Of a stretch of 36,844 bases of DNA, positions 25,399-32,567 are shown in pieces (position 1 is the stretch's first letter; every line of letters starts with the position of its first letter). A program made the position numbers and the translations under genes. The notes under the pieces were generated by a model. It did no database searches. It saw only the letters and a program-made list of their open reading frames with translations, and was not told where the DNA came from. Source of the stretch: Paracoccaceae bacterium (lineage in GTDB: Bacteria; Pseudomonadota; Alphaproteobacteria; Rhodobacterales; Rhodobacteraceae). The stretch spans positions 1 through 36,844 of the forward strand of contig JAJFIC010000111.1 in assembly GCA_021775315.1 (NCBI GenBank), given 5' to 3'.

Positions 25399-26240
25399 GC
25401 CACACCCGCCTGTGCAATCGCTTGATTGAGCAGTCGCGCAACGGCGTGACGGCGGTAGGCCGCGTCGGCCCTGATGTCATCTATCGGCGAAAGACGCTGC
25501 GAGATGTCGGCCTGCATTGCGTCCTGCCAAGTATCCGGTGCGTTGACGGATTGGCCGGTCAACGCGGCTTCCAAACCGGGCAAGCGTTGCGCCACAGGGC
25601 TGCAGGCCCCGACGGCGATTGCGGCTTTTGTGATTTTGTCACCTGACAGTTCCAACCGGACCGCCACCATGGCGATGGAAATCACGAGGTATTCCCGCGC
25701 CCCAAGTTTGACAAAGGCGGACTGGCCGCGACAAGCAGTATCCGGGATATGTATTGCCGAGACGATTTCGCCTTGGCCAAGGGCCGTCTGGCGCACGCCT
25801 GTCAGAAATGATGTCAGCGGCAGGCGGCGGGTGCCGGTTTGCGCGGCAAGTTCAACCTCGGCCTCCAGCACCAGCAGAGGCGGCACACCGTCCGCGGCGG
25901 GTGAGGCGTTGCACAGGTTGCCAGCCACCGTGCCGGCGTTTTGGATTTGGAGCGAGCCTACCTCGCGTGCGGCTTGTTTCAGCGCGTCAAAACCGGGCGG
26001 AAGGTCGGCTTGCGCCACCTCGGACCAGCGGGTCGTTGCGCCAATACGCCAGCCCTGATCGGTTTTTGTGATGCCGGACAGCGCGTCTATTGCAGTCAGG
26101 TCCAGCGTTTCGGCGGGCAGATCGCGGCCTTGCTGGGCGGGATACACATCGGTGCCCCCGGCCAGCACATGAACATCCGGGCGAGCGGATATCTGCAAAG
26201 CCTGATCCAGCGTATCGGGGCGATGATAGGTCATGGGCAT
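25395..26240 (-). CDS. FAD-binding subunit of molybdenum hydroxylase (CoxM/XdhB-like)
   Basis: A 281-residue subunit carrying FAD between the 2Fe-2S clusters and the final acceptor. The pyrophosphate-binding motif AGGTD is at residues 27-31, and the second FAD motif reads GTVAGNLCNASPAADG near residue 105. The C-terminal CO-dehydrogenase flavoprotein domain includes FVKLGAREYLVISIAMVAVRL. The start at 26240 (MPMTYHRPDT) is chosen over a longer in-frame extension because GAGCGG precedes it and the family begins with this Y-x-RP segment. The longer form would run over the operator. It is the first gene of the leftward operon and overlaps the hydroxylase gene by 4 bases. A palindromic operator lies 23 bases upstream. 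Confidence 0.92.
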   Translation of the reverse strand: MPMTYHRPDTLDQALQISARPDVHVLAGGTDVYPAQQGRDLPAETLDLTAIDALSGITKTDQGWRIGATTRWSEVAQADLPPGFDALKQAAREVGSLQIQNAGTVAGNLCNASPAADGVPPLLVLEAEVELAAQTGTRRLPLTSFLTGVRQTALGQGEIVSAIHIPDTACRGQSAFVKLGAREYLVISIAMVAVRLELSGDKITKAAIAVGACSPVAQRLPGLEAALTGQSVNAPDTWQDAMQADISQRLSPIDDIRADAAYRRHAVARLLNQAIAQAGVA

Positions 26241-26262
26241 GGTCCGCTCGTGGTAAAATTCA

Positions 26263-26274
26263 TTCGTATACAAA
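26263..26274. promoter_or_regulatory. putative GntR-type operator upstream of the Mo-hydroxylase operon
   Basis: TTCGTATACAAA, one base off a perfect palindrome. It lies 23 bases before the FAD-subunit start and within the divergent promoter region shared with the MarR gene. Extended to ATTCGTATACAAAC, it matches 13 of 14 bases of the site at 34665-34678 upstream of hyuA. TTGTATACAA-like palindromes are typical of FCD-family GntR regulators, and one is encoded at 26883-27545. Confidence 0.65.
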
Positions 26275-26332
26275 CGGATTTTGCGGGGAAGGTTCTTTAC
26301 TGTCAATTCATTTTCCGTCACCTTTGTTGGTG

Positions 26333-26776
26333 ATGACAAATTCAAGCCCCGATAAGGATCAGGATCTGAAACCTTACCATCTGGACAGCCAGGTCGGGTT
26401 CATTCTGCGCCGGGCCAGCCAGCGGCATCTGTCGATCTTTTCTGAGGCGGTCACTGAATTGACGGCGACGCAATTTGCGGTGCTGGCCAAGCTTTGCGAA
26501 CGCGGCACACTTTCCCAGAACGCATTGGGGCGGGAAACCGCCATGGATGCGGCCACAATCAAGGGTGTGGTGGATCGTTTGGTGATACGCAACCTGCTGA
26601 CAACAAAGCGGGATCAGTTCGACAAGCGGCGCACCAATGTTGATCTTAGCCCGATGGGGCGCGCGTTGTTTGCGCGCTTGGAAAGTCAGGCGAAAGCGAT
26701 CACCGAACAGACGCTGGCGCCTTTGTCGACAGCGGAACAGGCGGTGTTTCTGGAATTGCTGGGTAAGCTGGTTTGA
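26333..26776 (+). CDS. MarR family transcriptional regulator
   Basis: A 147-residue winged-helix regulator. The dimerisation N-terminus YHLDSQVGFILRRASQRHLS is followed by the HTH (LTATQFAVLAKLCERGTLSQNALGRETAMDAATIKGVVDRLV) and the wing with RDQFDKRRTNVDLSPMGRAL. The DQFDKRR wing is the MarR hallmark. The N-terminal and recognition-helix pattern reminds me of NicR-like repressors of nicotinate catabolism, an inference from memory only. It is transcribed away from the FAD subunit gene, with 92 bases between the two starts. It is therefore the natural local repressor of the hydroxylase operon, probably answering to substrate or a hydroxylated intermediate. A short hairpin with a T-rich run follows the stop. 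Confidence 0.92.
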   Translation: MTNSSPDKDQDLKPYHLDSQVGFILRRASQRHLSIFSEAVTELTATQFAVLAKLCERGTLSQNALGRETAMDAATIKGVVDRLVIRNLLTTKRDQFDKRRTNVDLSPMGRALFARLESQAKAITEQTLAPLSTAEQAVFLELLGKLV

Positions 26777-26790
26777 TTTAGGGCGGCGGA

Positions 26791-26812
26791 GGCCCTGCGG
26801 GCCATTTCTTTT
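26791..26812 (+). terminator. rho-independent terminator after the MarR gene
   Basis: GGCCC, TGC loop, GGGCC, then ATTTCTTTT. It lies 14 bases after the MarR stop. A second small hairpin, GCCCC-TTC-GGGGC, follows at 26814-26826. Confidence 0.7.
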
Positions 26813-26841
26813 AGCCCCTTCGGGGCGTGCGTGCGCTGCGC

Positions 26842-26871
26842 GGCGAGTATTTTTGGAACGCTGATAGGCAA
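26842..26871 (+). repeat. recurrent hairpin-and-tail element, copy 3 (tail)
   Basis: GGCGAGTATTTTTGGAACG then CTGATAGG, preceded by two small GC hairpins at 26791-26826. It resembles the tails at 16165-16190 and, in reverse, 18711-18738. It sits in the convergent gap between the MarR and GntR genes. Confidence 0.5.
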
Positions 26872-26882
26872 GTGCAGGTGTT

Positions 26883-27545
26883 TCAGGATTTCAGCAGGCT
26901 GAGCACGTCAAGCAGGGTGTCGCTGGCTATTTCGGCATGTCGGCGCATGGCTTGTCTGGCATCATCAGCGCGGCCTTCGGTGATGGCGTTCAGGATTTCT
27001 GCGTGTTCTGAACTGGCAGCCGGTTGTCCGGTGGGTCTGAGGCCTTCCTGGGTTCGAAAATACGACACCAGACGCACCCCGGTCAGGTCCAGTTCCCGTT
27101 GCAACACGCTGTTATTGCAGCATTCAAATACTGCGAGGTGGAAGGCGAGGTTCAGGTCGTAGGCGTTTGACGTGCCGTTTTGAGGTGCTGTGAAACTTGC
27201 GTCATAGGCTATTGCGGCGTCTTTCAATGCCGCCAATTGCGGCCCGGTTGCCCGGCGGGCTGCGTGATAGGCGGCGGCGCCTTCCAGTTCTGAATGAAGC
27301 TCGATCAATTCGATCAGTTCCGCCAGTTCCAGTCGCGCCACCCGCGCCCCGGCGCGCGCGCGTTTTTCCACCACTCCGTTGGCTTCGAGTTGCAGGATCG
27401 CCTCGCGGATCGGGGTTTTTGAGACGTCGAAATCGCGCCCAAGGGCGGCCTCGTCGATGACATCGCCCGGGCGCAAATGGCCCTGCACGATTTGGCGCAT
27501 GATAAAGGCGTGGATGTCGGATTTATGGGCAGGCATGGCGTCCAT
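26883..27545 (-). CDS. GntR family transcriptional regulator, FCD subfamily
   Basis: About 220 residues. The N-terminal winged helix is classic GntR: IMRQIVQGHLRPGDVIDEAALGRDFDVSKTPIREAILQLEANGVVEK with the recognition helix in SKTPIREAI. The C-terminal FCD ligand domain carries AYDLNLAFHLAVFECCNN, the histidine in SSEHAEILNAI and RADDARQAMRRHAE, which together supply the usual Asp/His metal-binding set. FCD regulators commonly sense carboxylic acids. The start at 27545 is a choice among several; 27536 is equally possible. An imperfect half-operator (TATACGAAC) lies at 27566-27574, suggesting autoregulation. It is the best candidate to bind the TTTGTATACAAA sites at 26263-26274 and 34666-34677. 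Confidence 0.9.
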   Translation of the reverse strand: MDAMPAHKSDIHAFIMRQIVQGHLRPGDVIDEAALGRDFDVSKTPIREAILQLEANGVVEKRARAGARVARLELAELIELIELHSELEGAAAYHAARRATGPQLAALKDAAIAYDASFTAPQNGTSNAYDLNLAFHLAVFECCNNSVLQRELDLTGVRLVSYFRTQEGLRPTGQPAASSEHAEILNAITEGRADDARQAMRRHAEIASDTLLDVLSLLKS

Positions 27546-27561
27546 ATATTTTAAGTTCGCG

Positions 27562-27574
27562 CAAATATACGAAC
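27562..27574. promoter_or_regulatory. possible weak GntR autoregulatory site
   Basis: CAAATATACGAAC lies 17 bases upstream of the GntR start. The right half, TATACGAAC, differs by one base from the TATACAAAC of the two stronger sites; the left half does not match. Confidence 0.3.
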
Positions 27575-27621
27575 AGCACGCCAAAGGTGCAACCGATGCC
27601 TTTCAGTCAAGCGCAATTGGG

Positions 27622-29058
27622 TCAGGGCAGCACTTTGCCGGGGTTCATGATATTGTCAGGATCGAGCGCCGCTTTGATCGCGCGCATGACCATCAGCGCG
27701 CCTGTGTCTTTGCGCCGCTGCATCGAGCCGAGTTTTGAGATGCCGATGCCGTGTTCGGCGGAAAAAGAACCGTTGAGTTCGTCAACCACGTCCTCGACCA
27801 TTGTGTATATCTCGGTCTGCAAGGCCTTGTCGGCGGGGGCCGGGTTTTCGGGATCGACCCACAGGCTGTAATGCAGGTTGCCATCCCCCAGATGGGCGAT
27901 TTCAATCAGTTCAGCCTTTGGTGCGATCTTGGCCAGGCGGCCGTTGGCCATTTCAAGGAATTCAGCCACGCGATCAAGCGGCACGGCCACATCGGTGGTG
28001 ATCGGCACGCCAAGATGGTTGGCCACCTCAAAGGCCATTTCGCGCTGGCGCCACATTTCGCTGCGCTGTGCGGCATTCTGGGCGATGGTGGCATCCAGCA
28101 CGGCGCCGTCTTCCATCAGTTCGCCCAGCGTTTCTGTCAGCACCTCTTGCACCGGGATTGTGCCGTCGTCATTGGGCCGCGCGTCGCGTTCAGCGGTGGC
28201 TGCAACCTCGATCAGAATACCGACTTTGGCCGGTTCGGCAAAAGGCATGGGCGCGTTGGGATCGATCTGTTTGAGATGACGAAAATAGCCTTCTGGCATG
28301 TATTCAAAGGCTTCGACACCGCCTCCGCTGGCGGACTGAAGCTTGTGCAACAAGGTCAGCGCGCCTGAGATATCCGGCACAGATACCATGGCGGTTGCAT
28401 AGGCTTTGGGTTTTGGGAACAGTTTCACCACCGCCGCTGTGATGACGCCAAGCGTGCCTTCGGCCCCGATGAACAAATCCTTAAGATCGTAACCGGTGTT
28501 GTCTTTGTGCAATTCCGACATCAGGTTGACGATTGTACCGTCTGCCGTGACCACCTCAAGCCCCAGACAAAGGGCGCGGGTGTTGCCGTAGCGCACGACG
28601 TTTGAGCCACCTGCGTTGGTCGAAAGATTGCCGCCGACCATGCAGGACCCTCGCGCGCCAAACAGCAACGGGTATACCAGATCATGGGCTTCAACCGCTT
28701 CGTGCAGATTGGCAAGGATCACCCCCGCCTCGACCTTGGCGACGCGGCTTTTGACGTTGATTTCGCGGATGGCGTTCATGCGGTCGGTTGACAGGATGAT
28801 CTTGTCGCCGGCATCACCGACAAAGCCGCCACCGGCCAGACCGGTATTGCCTGACAAGGGCACGACCGGGGTTTTGGTTTCGCTGGCAAGCGCCAGAATT
28901 TGCGATACTTCTGCGGTAGATGCGGGGCGGACCACGGCCAGCGACCGGCCTGCATATTCGCCGGTGACGTCATGGTCGTATTTTTGCCGTTCGTCCTGTT
29001 CTGAAAGGCAATACTGATCGCCGACGATGGATTTCAATTTGTCGACGATCTGGGACAT
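27622..29058 (-). CDS. FAD-linked oxidase, D-2-hydroxyglutarate/D-lactate dehydrogenase-like
   Basis: A 478-residue flavoenzyme of the GlcD/Dld/D2HGDH group. The N-terminal FAD-binding type 4 domain shows TPVVPLSGNTGLAGGG and GNLSTNAGGSNVVRYGNTR. The C-terminal FAD-oxidase domain carries the metal-binding histidines in IAHLGDGNLHYSLW and EHGIG near the end. These enzymes oxidise D-2-hydroxyacids and hand electrons to quinone, cytochrome or electron-transfer flavoprotein. D-2-hydroxyglutarate is a typical substrate of the closest-looking group, but the substrate is inferred. The start at 29058 is supported by AGAGG upstream and by the family N-terminus. It lies 76 bases downstream of argE and 76 bases upstream of the GntR gene on the same strand. 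Confidence 0.9.
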   Translation of the reverse strand: MSQIVDKLKSIVGDQYCLSEQDERQKYDHDVTGEYAGRSLAVVRPASTAEVSQILALASETKTPVVPLSGNTGLAGGGFVGDAGDKIILSTDRMNAIREINVKSRVAKVEAGVILANLHEAVEAHDLVYPLLFGARGSCMVGGNLSTNAGGSNVVRYGNTRALCLGLEVVTADGTIVNLMSELHKDNTGYDLKDLFIGAEGTLGVITAAVVKLFPKPKAYATAMVSVPDISGALTLLHKLQSASGGGVEAFEYMPEGYFRHLKQIDPNAPMPFAEPAKVGILIEVAATAERDARPNDDGTIPVQEVLTETLGELMEDGAVLDATIAQNAAQRSEMWRQREMAFEVANHLGVPITTDVAVPLDRVAEFLEMANGRLAKIAPKAELIEIAHLGDGNLHYSLWVDPENPAPADKALQTEIYTMVEDVVDELNGSFSAEHGIGISKLGSMQRRKDTGALMVMRAIKAALDPDNIMNPGKVLP

Positions 29059-29134
29059 GGGGGGGCCTCTTGTTGGTTGATGCACGATCAGGCTAGCCAA
29101 GGGTTGCGGGTTTGGCCAGCGGCATTTTTCGCCG

Positions 29135-30289
29135 TCATCGGCTGAGTTTTACCAGTAGGGCCTGAAGCATTTTCAGGCATTCTGCCATTTGCGGCAGCGA
29201 CACGAACTCGTCTGGTTTGTGGGCCTGTGCGATGTGGCCGGGGCCGCAGACCACGGTGGAAATGCCAAGTTGCTGGAACAGGCCTGCCTCGGTGCCGAAG
29301 GGGACGAGGCCGACGGAATTACCGCCGGTCAGTTCCTGCGCCAAGGCCACGGCTTGGCTGTTTTCCATCGGCATCAGGCCGTCGACATCGCCGACGATTT
29401 CGGTTTCAAGCGTTGCTTGGGGCCACACCGATTGCATTTCCGGCAGCAAAGTTTCGGCGGCGAAGGTGTCAATGCGCTGGCGCACGAAACTTTTGTCGGC
29501 TGCGTTGATCGGGCGGAATTCCCAGTCGACTTCGCAGGTATTTGGGATGACGTTATGGGCCACGCCACCGCGGATTGCGCCGACGTTTATGGTGGTCCAT
29601 GGCGGGTCAAACCGGCTGGAGGCCGGGGCGCGGGGTTTCAGGTCTTGGCCGATGCGCAAAAGTTCCGTGATGTAGCGCGCGGCGTATTCGACCGCGTTGA
29701 CGCCTGCGGAGGGCATGGAGCCGTGGCCTTCTAACCCGCCAAAGTGCGTGGTATTTTCACAGCAACCTTTGTGGCCTTCGATCACGCGCATGCCGGTGGG
29801 TTCGCCGATGATGCAGGTCGCCGGTTTGCGGCCCGATGCTTTGAGTGCCTCCAGCAGCACCCGCGCGCCAAGGCAGCCGGTTTCCTCGTCATAGGTAAAG
29901 GCGAAATGCAGCGGTTTTTTCAGGTTTGCCTGCGCGAATTGTGGCGCAAATGCCAGCGTGCAGGCGATAAAGCCTTTCATGTCGCAGGTGCCGCGCCCGA
30001 ACAGTTTTTCGTCTTCTTGGCGCAGAATAAACGGATCACTGGTCCAGTCCTGCCCTTCGACCGGGACCACGTCTGTGTGGCCCGACAAAACCACGCCGCC
30101 ATCAACATCCGGGCCGATGGTAGCGAACAGATTGGCCTTGGTTCCGGTTTCGTCATGGCTGAGTTCTGTGGTCGCGCCCAAGCCCTGCAAATAGGTTTGA
30201 AGGAATTTTATCAGCGTCAGATTGCTGTCGGAAGATATGGTCGGCATTTCGACCAGTTTTCGGGTCAGGTCGATGGCGGTTTGCAGCAT
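29135..30289 (-). CDS. argE: M20 family deacylase, ArgE-like (acetylornithine deacetylase)
   Basis: A 384-residue M20A metallo-amidohydrolase. Zinc ligands and catalytic residues are visible: His71 and Asp73 in LSGHTDVVP, the bridging Asp103 in GRGTCDMKGF, and the Glu135-Glu136 pair in YDEETGC. The dimerisation domain holds GLEGHGSMPSAGVNAVEYAA. The sequence conforms well to ArgE, which hydrolyses N-acetyl-L-ornithine. Rhodobacterales often have several ArgE-like paralogues used in catabolism of N-acyl or N-carbamoyl compounds. Here the neighbours are catabolic (HyuAB, hydroxyacid oxidase, GntR), so a role in cleaving an N-acyl intermediate is as likely as arginine synthesis. Confidence 0.85.
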   Translation of the reverse strand: MLQTAIDLTRKLVEMPTISSDSNLTLIKFLQTYLQGLGATTELSHDETGTKANLFATIGPDVDGGVVLSGHTDVVPVEGQDWTSDPFILRQEDEKLFGRGTCDMKGFIACTLAFAPQFAQANLKKPLHFAFTYDEETGCLGARVLLEALKASGRKPATCIIGEPTGMRVIEGHKGCCENTTHFGGLEGHGSMPSAGVNAVEYAARYITELLRIGQDLKPRAPASSRFDPPWTTINVGAIRGGVAHNVIPNTCEVDWEFRPINAADKSFVRQRIDTFAAETLLPEMQSVWPQATLETEIVGDVDGLMPMENSQAVALAQELTGGNSVGLVPFGTEAGLFQQLGISTVVCGPGHIAQAHKPDEFVSLPQMAECLKMLQALLVKLSR

Positions 30290-30399
30290 TGTGTGTCTTT
30301 CGCAGTTGATCGCCCGAGGCTAGTCGCGCGGTTTGCTGCGCGCAAGGTCGGTGCTGTTGGTGCTTGCCAAAAACCTGCTTGGCGGGCACATCTGTCGGC

Positions 30400-30915
30400 A
30401 TGGATGATGTTTCGCTGAAATCAGATTGCGCTGCGTGTTCAGCGCTGTGTTGTGTGGCGCTGGCTTTTGATAAATCCAAACTGTTTGCCATTGATAAGGC
30501 GGCTGGGGTGGCTTGCGCCCACCTTGGGTCCGGGCATGGCTGTACTATCCACGCACGGTTGCAATCTGCGGGCTTTCAGGGATGTATCAATTATGATTGC
30601 AATGGCGCGGGTCAGCGGGTGACGCAGGTTTTGTTTCAGGGGCAATCATGGCAGCAAAATCCGGCCCTGTTGGCCCCGATGCTGGCGGCATTCGCGGGCA
30701 TGCGACAGGTGCATGAGCGTCTGCTGCTGCTGGCCACGGCGCAAAACCTGCCGCTGTCAGAGGCGCAAAAACGCCGGGTTTATGACCTGCAGGCGGCGAT
30801 GGCAGCGCCTGAGGATTGGTCGGCCAAGGATTTGGCGGGCTTTGGCCAAAGCGAAACCGCGCGTGCGGTTCAGGCGTTTTTGAAATCCCTTGCGCCTTTG
30901 CTGAACCGATCCTGA
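30400..30915 (+). CDS. conserved cysteine-rich hypothetical protein
   Basis: A 171-residue protein starting at the ATG at 30400. The N-terminal 70 residues contain eight cysteines at 10, 13, 17, 18, 39, 48, 62 and 67 in the order CxxCxxxCC, then single cysteines, ending GCINYDCNGAGQRV. This resembles YkgJ-type or other small zinc/iron-sulfur cysteine-cluster proteins, and I recall similar alphaproteobacterial proteins without known function. The C-terminal 100 residues look helical and have no motif I recognise. It stands alone on the plus strand, dividing hyuB from argE, and meets the hyuB stop with only 2 bases between. It is divergent from argE, so the 110-base gap 30290-30399 should hold both promoters. 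Confidence 0.85.
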   Translation: MDDVSLKSDCAACSALCCVALAFDKSKLFAIDKAAGVACAHLGSGHGCTIHARLQSAGFQGCINYDCNGAGQRVTQVLFQGQSWQQNPALLAPMLAAFAGMRQVHERLLLLATAQNLPLSEAQKRRVYDLQAAMAAPEDWSAKDLAGFGQSETARAVQAFLKSLAPLLNRS

Positions 30916-30917
30916 TC

Positions 30918-32567
30918 CTAGGCTTTGACGCGCCCCAGACGGATATCTTCGGCCAGCAGTTTCGGGTCGCGTTTGGCGGGGTCGCCATAGCCACCACCAC
31001 CGGGGGTTTTGACGCGCACCCTATCGCCGGGGGCCAGATCAATGTCTTGTTCCTTGGACAGATGTTCCGGCACGTGGCGATGGCCTGATTGCCAGACTTC
31101 GACCTCGTTCACCGCGCCGTCTTGTCCGCCCAGCGCGCCTTGCGGGCCGAACCGCCCGTGATCCATCACAAAGCTGGCTTTGGCGTTGCCGCGCAGCAAT
31201 TCCAGTTCGTAATCCAGACCAAAACCGCCGCGATGTTCGCCTGCCCCGCCGGAATTTTCGCGCAGGGCGTAGCGGTGGTAAAGCACGGGAAATGCCTGTT
31301 CCATAATCTCAACCGGCGGTGCTTTGGAAATGCCGATGGTGGAGCAGCCATTGGTCAGGCCGTCATGCTGCGCGTTGCCGCCATAGCCGCCGCCGGACAG
31401 TTGGTACATCACGAAATTCCGGTCCTTTTCAGGATCATACCCGCCAAGCGCGAAATTGCCGCTGGTGCCTGCGGGGGCGGCGGTGACGCGCTCTGGCAGG
31501 GCGTGCACGAGGGCGGCAAAAACCGCCTCGGCGATGCGCTGGCTGACTTCGGCGGCGCAACCTGACACGGGGCGCGGGTAATGCGCGTCAAGGAAGGTGT
31601 CGGTCGGGCGAATGACATTGAGCGGCTCAAACGCCCCGGCGGAAATCGGCACTTCGGGGAAAATGTGGCGCATGGCGAGGTAGACCGAGCTGAGCGTGGT
31701 GGCCAGCACCGAATTCATCGGCCCCAGACAGGGCGGGCTGGAGCCAGCGAAATCAAAGGTCAGTGTGGTGTCGGCCTTGGTGATCGTCAGATTGATCACC
31801 AGCGGTTCATTCACCACGCCGTCGCTGTCGACATAGGCCACACCGTGATAGGTGCCGTCGTCAATTTCCGAAATCCGGGCGCGCATCTGATCGGCGGCGC
31901 GGCTGCGCAAATCCGCAATGGCGGCACTGACTGTGTCATCGCCATAGCGATCCAGCAATTGGTTCAGCCGATCCTCGCCCACTTTAAGGGCGGCGGCCTG
32001 CGCTTTGACATCGCCGATGCGTTGGTCAGCGACGCGGATGTTGGAACAGATGATGGCATAAATCTCGGTATCCAGAACGCCTTGTTTGAACAAGCGCACG
32101 GGCGGCAGGCGCAGCCCTTCTTGCTCAACAGCGGTGGCTGAGGCGGAAAAGCCGCCGGGGACTGACCCGCCTGTGTCGGGCCAATGGCCGGTATTGGACA
32201 GCCAGCAGTAAATCTGCCCATTGCGATAAAATGGCCGGGCAAAACGCACATCCATCAGGTGGGTGCCGCCAAGGTAAGGGTCGTTGACGATATAGATGTC
32301 ATCAGGCTGCGGGGCCGCGACCGTGCCTTCGGCGATCATTTCGATCAGGGTGCGGGTGGAATATTGCATCGTGCCGACAAAAACCGGCAAACCGCCCGCG
32401 CCTTGGGCAATCAATGCGCCATCTTCGGCGGAATATATCCCGTCGGAGCGATCATTGGCTTCGGCGATCACGGGCGAAAATGCGGCGCGTGAAAAGGTCA
32501 GGTCCATTTCATCGCAGACCTGTTGCAGCCCGGCCTGAATGACGGCCAAAGTGATCGGGTCAATCAT
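30918..32567 (-). CDS. hyuB: hydantoinase/oxoprolinase B subunit
   Basis: A 549-residue HyuB family subunit of ATP-dependent N-methylhydantoinase, 5-oxoprolinase and the related acetone/acetophenone carboxylases. The N-terminal block is DPITLAVIQAGLQQVCDEMD, followed by the family signature IVNDPYLGGTHLMDV near residue 90. The glycine-rich C-terminus PGGGGYGDPAKRDP is typical. The start overlaps the hyuA stop in an ATGA, so the two subunits are made together. HyuAB enzymes open cyclic amides or lactams with ATP hydrolysis, or phosphorylate and carboxylate ketones; the gene context favours lactam or hydantoin opening. Confidence 0.93.
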   Translation of the reverse strand: MIDPITLAVIQAGLQQVCDEMDLTFSRAAFSPVIAEANDRSDGIYSAEDGALIAQGAGGLPVFVGTMQYSTRTLIEMIAEGTVAAPQPDDIYIVNDPYLGGTHLMDVRFARPFYRNGQIYCWLSNTGHWPDTGGSVPGGFSASATAVEQEGLRLPPVRLFKQGVLDTEIYAIICSNIRVADQRIGDVKAQAAALKVGEDRLNQLLDRYGDDTVSAAIADLRSRAADQMRARISEIDDGTYHGVAYVDSDGVVNEPLVINLTITKADTTLTFDFAGSSPPCLGPMNSVLATTLSSVYLAMRHIFPEVPISAGAFEPLNVIRPTDTFLDAHYPRPVSGCAAEVSQRIAEAVFAALVHALPERVTAAPAGTSGNFALGGYDPEKDRNFVMYQLSGGGYGGNAQHDGLTNGCSTIGISKAPPVEIMEQAFPVLYHRYALRENSGGAGEHRGGFGLDYELELLRGNAKASFVMDHGRFGPQGALGGQDGAVNEVEVWQSGHRHVPEHLSKEQDIDLAPGDRVRVKTPGGGGYGDPAKRDPKLLAEDIRLGRVKA

